Shown: in pieces, positions 14,327 to 23,021 of the stretch
How the letters are laid out: each line of letters begins with the position of its first letter
Position numbering within the stretch: position 1 is the first letter of the stretch
Assembly: GCA_003640385.1 (NCBI GenBank)
Contig: RCAB01000429.1
Location: 1 to 53,792, forward strand
Direction: 5' to 3'
Source: Setaria digitata
Taxonomy: Eukaryota > Nematoda > Chromadorea > Rhabditida > Setariidae
DNA length: 53,792 bases
Program-made: the position numbers and the translations under genes
Notes under the pieces: model-generated
The model's input: only the letters and a program-made list of their open reading frames with translations
Database searches by the model: none
What the model was told of the DNA's origin: nothing

Positions 14327-14636
14327 AAAAACCAAAAGACAGTTGATATGCTTTCTAAATTATTCCTGTGCTTTGCTATTATATACAGAATATTGCGGTA
14401 TGAGATAATAAGATGAAAATAATTTTGAATTTGAAAATTTTCGAATACATTTTTGCTATTGCTTTTTTCTTAAATAGTACTGAAAATTAAATAAGCTTGA
14501 AATTAAATACTTTAAATTTCAATAATTCATTTAATTTTTCTTTTCTTTTCTTGTCTGATCACATTTCAGATCTTACGCATTCGCCATATTAGCAATATCG
14601 ATCTTATTCAATCTCTCAGGACAAGAAGGGGATTAA
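9760..14636 (+). CDS. PB1-like domain protein with PPxY motif, six exons
   Basis: I do not recognise the family by name. Exons in phase: 9760-9882 (ATG at 9778), 10131-10208, 10443-10568, 11698-11850, 12787-13016 and 14570-14636, giving 252 aa. If the 13017 donor is not used, the frame runs on to a stop at 13045-13047 and gives 240 aa. Residues about 6-92 read like a PB1 fold: a basic first strand (LKIKW..HGHKYKL), a helix (EDDVFEILLRKIRRQ), then a degenerate acidic loop (YDKHGSENI..TDNEFRQLL) and a last strand (HLKVYTI). PPSY at residues 123-126 is a PPxY motif that could bind WW domains. The rest is rich in Gly, Pro, Tyr and Cys. The spliced C-terminus ends in about 15 hydrophobic residues. 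An acceptor (TATTCTAG) lies 18 bases before the ATG, so the 5' end may be trans-spliced, though the frame is open upstream to that acceptor and an earlier exon cannot be ruled out. The exons are clearly coding: higher G+C, consensus junctions and consistent phase. Function is inferred, not shown. Confidence 0.8.
10551..11240 (+). repeat. Four diverged ~170-bp tandem copies in intron 3
   Basis: Similar segments start near 10551, 10726, 10891 and 11069. Each opens with a pyrimidine-rich TTTCA.CTT...ACG.TTATTG-like stretch and later carries ACGTA and CACGTAACACGTA-like words, which are rare elsewhere in the window. The first copy overlaps the end of the third exon and its splice donor. Divergence is high, so this is an old duplication series. 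Confidence 0.55.
11297..11735. repeat. 152-bp duplication around a 135-N gap
   Basis: Bases 11297-11448 recur at 11584-11735 with three substitutions (CAT/CGT, GATG/GACG, ATTAGG/ATCAGG) on either side of N bases 11449-11583. The copy includes the first 43 bases of the fourth exon of the PB1-like gene. Only the second copy continues into the full exon, so the left copy is most likely an allelic or unmerged contig end and not an extra exon. Confidence 0.85.
13048..14569. other. Intron 5 or 3' UTR of the PB1-like gene
   Basis: If the 13017 donor is used this is part of the last intron; if the frame runs to 13047 it is 3' untranslated and flanking DNA. It is dominated by long poly-A and poly-T runs, including a run of about 27 A at about 14299-14325. 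I see no other coding signal here. Confidence 0.5.
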
Positions 14637-15562
14637 AAAACAAAAACAAAAAAAAAAAAAAAATACAATGTAAAAATTAAATGACTAAACAGTGTTAATG
14701 AGATAAATTGGAAAACAGTTGCTGGTGTCGTGAAATGGAAAAATGTGATGTGACGGCGATGAAGAAAATTATTATCGATATGATAATAATATCGAAAATG
14801 TGAAATGAGTGGTTATTAAGGAAATAATAAGTGGGTAGAACCATCTCAAGTAATCATAAATGTGAAATAGATTCGATAAATTGTAAAATTTGAAATTGAT
14901 TATTACGATTGATCAAGTGCTGAACAAGTGACGGGAATTAAACAATTATTTAAATAAAAAATATTACAGTGATCATTCGTATCATAAGTTATATTGAATA
15001 AAATATTCAACAACTGATTAAGCTTATCAATCGATAAATAATAATGCTATGCTAAAATTGTTTATTTTAGTGAATAATATTTCTGTTTGAATTATATTAA
15101 CGATTATATTTTCTATGATTTTCGATTAATTTTAAAACAAAATGGTGACTAATGATGAACTGAAAATTTCCAGTAATTCTTTCTTTTGCTTAGTTCAAGC
15201 TTTTTCCTTGGAAAGTTTTATTCGTGAAAAGAACGGAAATAATCTAATAACCAATTGGAAATGAAATAATCAGATATTGCTGCAAGAAAAATTGTCTTAC
15301 TATTTTACTTCCATCAATTTAATACTTTTTGCTTTTTTTTTTTCTTGCAAAAAAGACATTCTATCAGTCACGATGCATTTGTTACTAATTTAATTTATCT
15401 GCGACCAAGCAATCATAATTAATTTCAACAAATTCGTTCAAATAAAAAAAAAATCGCAAATTACATGTTTCTGTGCATTATCGATGAATTTTCTACAACG
15501 AAAAAAAAAATAAAAAAAAGAAAAAAAGAAATTTCAGAAATTTTACAATTTTTTTTCTTTTG

Positions 15563-15590
15563 GGATTTGATAAAAAAGCTTATCAAATCC
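15563..15590. repeat. 11-bp perfect inverted repeat, 6-nt loop
   Basis: GGATTTGATAA at 15563-15573 and its exact reverse complement TTATCAAATCC at 15580-15590, separated by AAAAGC. Flanking T and A runs extend the stem with one bulged G. Role unknown. Confidence 0.9.
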
Positions 15591-16213
15591 AAAAAATATT
15601 TTTGTATGAAAAGGATTGTAATATTTAATGCATTTTTTTCTTTCTCTTCTTTTTGAGTAATACATGAAATTATTTTGTCAAATACTAGATTCTATTTATT
15701 TATTTTTTTTCAACTATTTTACTTATCATGTTTTTGATTTCCAATTTCCGAACAAGTCACAGAATTCTATCTGTCCAAAAGATAAGCTGATGGAAAATTT
15801 TATTTGTTTACAAGGTAAAAACTAGCAAGAATGATGGTTTATTTTACAAGTTTTGAATTTTGTTTAAAAAAAAAAAAAAAAAAAACAAATGCATTAGATA
15901 TATTGTATTCGAATTTTTTTTTTTAAGTTCTTTCAAACTTTTTATTGAAAAGAGAGAATGACAACTGATTGATCATTGATATCTAGCAGAACTTTTGATA
16001 AATCTTGAAATTACTTTTGATAACAAATTTTGTTCTGTGGATGATGGAAACTTTTCCGAGCTTTTGCAGTATATATGCTTAGCAATTTTAAAAACACTGC
16101 TACTTAAATTTGAGAAAAAGAACAAATTAATCACATAATTGTACCGAATTTTTGCATTGATATTCATGTAATAGTAATCGGTGTAATCAGTGGTGATAAA
16201 TAGTGATAAATCG

Positions 16214-16230
16214 TTGATCACTGTGATCAA
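16214..16230. repeat. 8-bp inverted repeat with 1-nt spacer
   Basis: TTGATCAC, one T, then GTGATCAA: a near-palindrome that could bind a dimeric factor. It lies inside a TGATAA-rich stretch (16160-16260) that has a weak second copy near 16358-16400. Confidence 0.85.
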
Positions 16231-17216
16231 ATAATCCAGTAATCAATGGTGATAAATTGATAACTACATTTTATAATATGGCTTTCTAAGAATCAATAAC
16301 ATTGTTAATTTAAATTTGATAACAATAATTAGTAATGTATTTGAACTAAATTATCTCACTGATATCCGTGTAGTGGTAATCAGTGATGACAAATTAATAA
16401 TTATCCTTTTCGAGTATTGGAAAAAGATCTATTGCAGTAGAAAAAAGAAAAGTAATACAGCTAATGAGCCGTGGCAACAGACATGGCTGATGAAAATACT
16501 GTAATAGATTTAAATAGATGTTAAAATACTCAAAATTTAAATAGATATCGAAATATAAAATTAATAGTACCAGTAAAAATTTTCGTAATTGTCAAATTTC
16601 GATTGAAATTTAGAAAAAATTTCATCCCGGAAAAAAGAAAGTAATGTTGTTTTTAACTTTTCCTTTGAAATTTAATCACTCGCTTCTTATGGCATTTTTA
16701 GACAATTATTTTAAAAAAAATTGAAATTTTAATTTGTTTGGAAATCTATTAATTTTACCTCAATTTTATTAAAATATGACAACATATCAAAAATAAGTCA
16801 TGCAAGTTTCGTAAAGAGCATGGAAATTTATAACTGAACAGTGTAAATGAAAAAATAAAAGCTTTAGCTGTCAATTGTTTTTCATGAAGAGAATACTAAA
16901 AAAAAAAAGAAACAAAATTTTTAAAATTGAAAATTGAAAATAGATTTATATTTTTGAAATTAAATGATTTTCGATAGTAGCAATAAATAATTAACCAAGC
17001 GATTAATGCAATTTAATTTTTTTTTTTAAGAAAATGTTTTATATCAGATTATATTTAGACAAACATTGCATATTTATTTTAATTTAGAAAATTGATGGCA
17101 GTAACTTTTATTTGCTATAAATAAATAAAGAGGTACTAGGTTCTTATATAAGTTTTTTCATTTTTTTTTTTTAATTTTCTTTTTTTTTAAGAGAGAATCT
17201 TGATGATTTTATTTGC

Positions 17217-17247
17217 TCACCTCATATGAAATTATCATATGAGGTGA
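17217..17247. repeat. 13-bp perfect hairpin, 5-nt loop
   Basis: TCACCTCATATGA (17217-17229), loop AATTA, then TCATATGAGGTGA (17235-17247). The arms are exact complements and more mixed in base content than the surrounding DNA, so the stem is unlikely to be a by-product of A+T richness. The stem is too short for a typical pre-miRNA. Confidence 0.9.
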
Positions 17248-17676
17248 AAATCTTCTTTACTTTTTTTCTAATTTTTATTATTGTATGAATTCTTTTTTTT
17301 TCGTGGTCACTGGTTATTGCTTCAGTTTATTTTAGTTTATCTCAAAAACAAAAAAAAAAAAAGTAAAAAATGTCATCAAAGTGATTGAGTTGACATTTAG
17401 TAAATTATCTCTTCTCAGGCTGATAGATATATATCACTTTACTTTAAATACCACAGAAGCTAGCAAAAAACATTTCAGGATTTAAATTATCAAAAAAAAA
17501 AAAATATTTTTAATGAGCCAGGTTAGCTAAAGCGATATTGATAAATTACTACGAATTTATTAGAATTTTATCATTATTTTATCTGTTATCCAAATTGATT
17601 AATAATCGCTGTTGGTTCCTAACCATGATATTTATTCTGTGTGAACGGAGAAATATTTTTTTTCTCGAATTGCTGC

Positions 17677-17707
<31 letters not shown>

Positions 17708-18721
17708 CATAAACGCAATGCTTTTATGAGCTTTTTAGCTGACCAGTTAGGACTAAATTTAATCTGTTGGCCAAAATCATACTTTACATTATATTTCAGT
17801 TCTTTTACTAAGTCAGATTTTAACAAGTTTCTACTCATTAATGGTGGATGGTCTTAGCAGTTTTCAATTCCTTAATTAAAATCAAGTCGTAGCATGTTTT
17901 ATTTTGATAATTAAATCCAATTTTGTCAAGTTCTAACCTGTTATTTAGGACAGAATTTAGTGAATTAAGTGAATAAATAATTAAATCAAATCTGACCAGA
18001 TATCAAGCTCATTAATCAAAATAAGGTTTTGGCAATTTCAGCTTACTGTTTAAAATTAAAATTAGTTCATCAGCAAGTTGAAAAAATGAGGATAGCAAAA
18101 TCGTGTGCAATAAAACGACTTCAAAATTTATGGTCTTTTTGTGTTCCGTAAGCCTATTAAAACGACTAAATAGAGCTAACTGTACTTAGTTATTTCTGTA
18201 AAATACCATTGTTCTAGCCGATATGTTTAGATTTTTTAACAAGATATTATCCAAAATTAATGCATACAAAAATTTAATCTTAAAATAATGTAATGATAAT
18301 AATATTTCTACTTCTAAAATAGTCAAAATACGCCATAATCTATTTGGTCAGTTGTCAAAATAAAAAAAAAATATTGATTATAAGGTATGAATATGATGAT
18401 TATTTCTGCGTATACGCTTTCTTGCGCTCGAGGTAAAACTGGTTGCACGATAAAAATATGATGATTTATAATAATTCGAAAAGTTATGATAAGAACAGAA
18501 TATTTATATGGCAAGGATAGATTAAAAGATATCAATGATGATATGAAGTTAACGATATGGTAAATTTACGGAAACGAATGGATGATGGAAAAATAATGAT
18601 TGAAAAAGATACGATAATGTTACAGTAATAATATGATTATGAGAAATGATTTTTAATGCTTAAATTTTATCAATGGTATGATTGCTAGTGATATGATTGT
18701 ACGATAGGGATACGAATGATT

Positions 18722-18798
18722 CCGGATAATTAATTGCTGTAATAATGACTCCACTGTAAAAAAACCGAATAATTAATTTCTAAAATAATGACTTCACT
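18722..18798. repeat. 43-bp imperfect tandem duplication
   Basis: CCGGATAATTAATTGCTGTA (from 18722) and CCGAATAATTAATTTCTAAA (from 18765) begin two aligned units that both continue AATAATGACT(C/T)CACT. Two copies only. Confidence 0.75.
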
Positions 18799-19917
18799 TA
18801 TTTACGACATTGATGTGATGACCTTAAAGTGTAGAAAATTTTCGTTGCACGAAGAAAAGAAATGCAAAAAAAAAAATGCATGTATGTTTATTTCAAAAAT
18901 TATTCGATATTCGTTGTTCAATTAATGATTTTTAAATTATGTTCAGAAACAAAAAAAAAAATACAATTTAGATAGATAAACAATGCTTTTATAAAAGAAT
19001 GGAAATAATCATAGGCAATTTTATTATTTGAATGATGAATTAATGAAATACAACTAGATTATTAAAGAATATCAAAAATAATTTCCATTCCATCAGTCAT
19101 TTTATTAAATTTTCATAGTGATAGAGATAATTTCAATTTTTTAAATGCAGAAGATTAGTGAAGTAACTGGAAATAAGTTGTAAAAAAGAGCATTTTCATT
19201 TTGAAATATTTTTGTTATTTTGATCAACATTTCAGACTGTCAATTATCACTCGTTAAAATTGAAATCAGTGTATCACATATCAATCAAGATTGTTCATCG
19301 AAATTTTATCACTGATTTTTCTGATTTATGAATTTCATCCGAAATTTTCGAGTCAGCAATGAAATCCATGGATTTTGCAAAACCGAGAAAGCTGCAAACA
19401 GAATTTCTTTTTTTTTTAAAAAAAAAGCAAGCATTAAAATTTCTTTCAAATATTACAAATTTTGCACTTGCTGCAACTTTTCTGAAATAATAATCAAACT
19501 AATAATAGTTAACTAAAAATCAAAATGAATTTTAAAAATTGAATGTAAAATATAAAATTTTATGGGCAAACAACTTTGGTATGTTGTCAAAGAAAAGCAA
19601 AGCTTCGTTTCTATGAAAAAATCTTTTTTATTCTACTTTCTACTTGCGATCTTTTTGTTTTTCTATTTCTGATACAGTTTTGGATTGGACAACGAAAAGT
19701 GTCTTTTTTTAATTAAATTTTTTTTTTGAGATTTAAAAATTTTGCTCACTCGATAGAGGCTTTTCCTCGTTATTTTGCCTTCTTCGACTAATATTATTGA
19801 TAAAACTGCAATATGATTAATTACGCTTGACCAGTAGCTGTGATTTTATCAAAAAATTATATTTTAACATTAGCCAATATTAATTTCGAATTTTACCTGC
19901 TCTAAAAAAATCAATGC

Positions 19918-20196
19918 TAATTGTGTTTTGAGAGATTAAAAAAGAAGTTGTGTTGAAAATTCCAAAGTTTGGTCTAAAATTAATGTCTGTAAAAAATTGC
20001 ATGATATAATTAATAGTTGATGCAATTTTCATTTGATGTAATGAAAATTCAATTATTNTTAATTGTGTTTTGAGAGATTAAAAAAGAAGTTGTGTTGAAA
20101 ATTCCAAAGTTTAGTCTAAAATTAATGTCTGTAAAAAATTGCATATAATTAATAGTTGATGCAATTTTCATTTGATGTAATGAAAATTCAATTATT
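19918..20196. repeat. ~140-bp duplication around N at 20058
   Basis: The bases ending at 20057 recur after the N, with one substitution (TTTGG/TTTAG) and one 3-nt deletion (CATGATATAATT versus CATATAATT). The single N between them and the small differences fit unmerged alleles. Confidence 0.85.
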
Positions 20197-20261
20197 TTTG
20201 GTAAAATATACTAACAGAGGAGGGTTGGCTTCATTATTACTTTCTCGACAGATAAAAATTT

Positions 20262-20381
20262 GGCCCAGAAGATGTGAACATTGACTGCCTAAATTACTGT
20301 CCTCGGTATGGACATAATGAGTTATTAACAGGATTGGAAATATTACCCAAAGTTGGAGCATTGAAAGCAGCCAATATCTGA
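20262..20381 (+). pseudogene. Possible EF-hand-like coding fragment
   Basis: One frame from 20262 to a TGA at 20379-20381 reads 39 aa, including YGHNELLTGLEILPKV. This loosely resembles the second half of an EF-hand loop plus exit helix (D.N..LDGLEI..A) as found in MCFD2-like and related proteins. No start codon or usable acceptor keeps the frame open upstream, because a TAA lies just before it. The first Asp positions of a calcium loop are missing. It may be a relic, or chance. The antisense frame of 96 aa over the same DNA has no recognisable content. Confidence 0.2.
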
Positions 20382-21149
20382 AATTTTTAGTGATGAAGCG
20401 CAAATTTTGAATTGTTTTAAAATTATGAAATAAAAGTAATGATAGTGTTTTATCAAACAGTTTCATTTTTCTATACAATAACGATGCTGAGGAATTTTTA
20501 AGAAGTGTTTATTTTTTGTTACAATTGAATGCTGAACTGAAGCAAAGATTTTGTTTTCTCGTATGTGTTCTAATTTTATAATTTTTGTAACTATCGTAAT
20601 AATTAGTGAATTAGCCAAACTATGACTACTTATAAGATATAATGTTAAATAATTTGAATAATTTCTCTATTACCATGCTTTACAAAAAAAAAAAAAAATG
20701 TTCTTTTTTCTGACATTTCAGTAATACTTCAATGTCATTTCTTAAAAAAAATGGTACTTACTTTTTATCAAATATTTATATTGATTATTTTGCAATTTTT
20801 CTAAACTATAAATTTTTGTTTCTTAAAAACTAGTCATATAAATGCTGCAAAATTTGTGTAGCTGAAAAATTAATCTTGCCAAAAATACAAAAAAAAAAAT
20901 TGAAGTCGTAAAAAATGCATTAAATAGAAGAATATAATGCAAAAAAAAAGATGATATCATATAATCGTTAATATTTCTACGCAGATATGCACTTAATATT
21001 ACCAGTTGAATTCCTTACTAAATTTAACTTTTAATTCTTTATAATTAGTGACATAAAACAACTGGGAAGGAAATAGGACTGTTATACCATGTACTGTAAC
21101 AGTATATTTACAATAACACTATTTAATATTATATTGATTATATTGATAA
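20382..21149. other. Gene-free spacer
   Basis: A+T-rich DNA with poly-A runs. I see no coding exon, RNA gene or structured repeat before the 59-bp repeat at 21150. Confidence 0.55.
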
Positions 21150-21266
21150 TTATGTTGATGCATAATATGACTGATTATCCACTGTATAGAATTAGCTATA
21201 ATATAATTATATTGATATATAATATGAGCTGCATTATCCATTATTTAGAATTAGTCTATAATATTT
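21150..21266. repeat. Two ~59-bp imperfect tandem units
   Basis: Two aligned units, roughly 21150-21208 and 21209-21266. Both contain TAATATGA.CTG, ATTATCCA, TAGAATTAG and CTATAATAT in that order. They lie directly before the 21-bp minisatellite. Confidence 0.7.
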
Positions 21267-21269
21267 CGC

Positions 21270-21619
21270 AAAATCGTACAATGCGCATGCAATACCGTAC
21301 AATAAATATGCGGTACCGCATAATATACGTACAGTATCTTATAATGCACATAGAATATCATGCAACGTGATACAGTATCCTATAGTATGTATACAACATC
21401 GTATAAGGCACGTACATTATCGTATAATTTACATGCAATATCGTACATTGTAGATGCAATAACGTATAATGCACGTACAATAACATGTGATGCATATACA
21501 ATATCGCATATTGCATGTACAGTATATTGACTATAAAATATCGTATATTGCATATACAGTATCGTATGGTGCAGATACAATGTCGTATAATACATGCATA
21601 ATATGGTTTAATACCACAT
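21270..21619. repeat. 21-bp degenerate minisatellite, ~16 units
   Basis: Units of 21 bp start at 21290, 21311, 21332, then (after one 20-bp unit at 21353) 21373, 21394, 21415, 21436, 21457, 21478, 21499, and after a 16-bp insertion at 21520, again at 21536, 21557, 21578 and 21599. The core is CAATATCGTATAATGCACGT plus one purine. Because 21 is a multiple of 3, open frames appear on both strands, with 7-residue repeats rich in Tyr, Ile and Met. The register is strict while the bases have drifted, so it is an old array. The unit at 21307-21322 is a perfect palindrome, TATGCGGTACCGCATA. Confidence 0.9.
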
Positions 21620-22967
21620 TGCATAATCGTAGTACAACGGGCCAACAATTAAGCCAATTTCAAGTTATGCAAAGGAAAAATGAAAGAAAGAAAACTTTTT
21701 AGATAAAAATTTTGCCTAATGCAGTAGTACTATTTTGCCAATATGATATTGAGAACAGGAAATGATATATCATTAGCAAACGGTAAGTAGTGCAGCATTA
21801 CTGTCTGTGGTTCGATAATTTTTTTTTTTTTTTAATATAAATAACTGAAAATTTGAAAGTTATATATCGAAATTTTACATCCAAATATATAATTTTGATT
21901 AATCAGAATGAAATTATCAGCCAAGTAAATTTTGCTTAGCAAGAAAGAAAGATTACACTTACATGCTTATTTTAAATGATAGGATGCATCTTTAGGATAT
22001 ATCCTTCCTTCATTTTTCATTTCTTTAAATCAAAAAAAAAAAAAAAAAAAAAAAAAGTTATAAAGCTTCTTTTACAGCCGTTAAGACATAATGTCTTTAT
22101 CAGTTGGCAAAGTTATAAAGAAATGCTAATTACAAAAGTATTACCAAGATATTCCAATTCTTAAAATAGTATTTAAAGTGCTTTCTCATTTTTACAATTT
22201 AATATCAATTTTATTAAATTTTTCAGTCACTTTAAAGATAAATAAAGGAAAAGAGATAGGTGGAACAGGAAGAAATAAGTAAAAAAGGAAAAAATAGTTA
22301 TAAATATTCATAAAGCAAAATCCTTAAATCACTTTTAGCTAACACCATAAGTATTAATTTCGAATGCTAATTAAAAAAAAAATGGAATGAAGCCTAAATT
22401 TTAGAAAATTTAAAAAAAAAAAAAAAGAGAGGAAGAAATAGATTTAAGCATAATCCATTTTAAAGAAAAAATAAATGAAATGAATTGAAATGAGAAGCAT
22501 TGAAAATTTTGTTTCCTAACTTATTTTCAATCATTTCTTGCATTTTATACTATGATTTATGTTTTCTAATGATGGAAAAGAAATCTGCTCTGAATAGTTA
22601 CTCAAATAATAAGAAAAAAAAAAATTTTTTTTTTCTCTTTTGTCAAAAGGAGAGTCTTCGTTTTCCGGAAGTAAATTATAATTTGACGTAATTTTTACAC
22701 TAGTTAGTTTCTTCTTTTTACAAAAAAATTTCATTTTCATAAAATTAATGAAGTTTAGCAGATATTCCCACTCAAAATGCATCCTATTCTCGCAAATAAT
22801 TTGAGAAAACAAAAAGGTAAAACTAATTTGAAAATGAATTTCTAAAATTAATTTGGCTTTGATCTGAATTAAATCCCAGAACTAATTATCATTTTTAGGC
22901 ACGCGTCAAAATGGAATATCTAAAAATAATAAATTAGTTAATCTTTCGGTTTTCGGTTTTTTTTTAG

Positions 22968-23021
22968 ATTGCAATATCGTAATCTGATCAAAGTGGACAA
23001 GCCTTGTAAATGCTGACGACA
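22968..23021 (+). other. Exon-like 54-nt segment, unassigned
   Basis: It is flanked by a strong acceptor (TTTTTTTTTAG before 22968) and a consensus donor (GTAAGT at 23022). All three frames contain a stop. The longest reads LQYRNLIKVDKPCKC and ends in TGA at 23014-23016. It could be a terminal exon, a non-coding leader exon or a poison exon; no partner exon is assigned. Confidence 0.3.

Larger units (their letters stand above)
14637..20057. other. Gene-free region with hairpins and decayed repeats
   Basis: No exon is supportable on either strand. The first part is probably 3' UTR of the preceding gene, with AATAAA-like signals near 14955 and 14998. The stretch also holds inverted repeats at 15563-15590, 16214-16230 and 17217-17247, a diverged repeat family at about 17730-18060, and ATGATAA-rich DNA at 18370-18800 with a 43-bp imperfect duplication (18722-18755 and 18765-18798). 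Confidence 0.6.

Noticed and set aside
18405..18450. More G+C-rich patch reading IVQPVLPRAQESVYAEII on the minus strand
   Set aside because: It lacks a convincing acceptor and donor pair, and the frame beyond it is Ile/Phe-rich background.
20188..20478. 96-aa minus-strand frame
   Set aside because: No domain, no splice sites, and it begins beside an assembly junction.
21358..21648. Open frames of 93-96 aa on both strands
   Set aside because: They are by-products of the 21-bp minisatellite, whose unit length is a multiple of three; there is no splice or start context.
21770..21835. tRNA-like end: GGTTCGATAAT followed by a T run
   Set aside because: The word resembles a B box and a Pol III stop, but no A box, no acceptor stem and no cloverleaf pairing can be made upstream.
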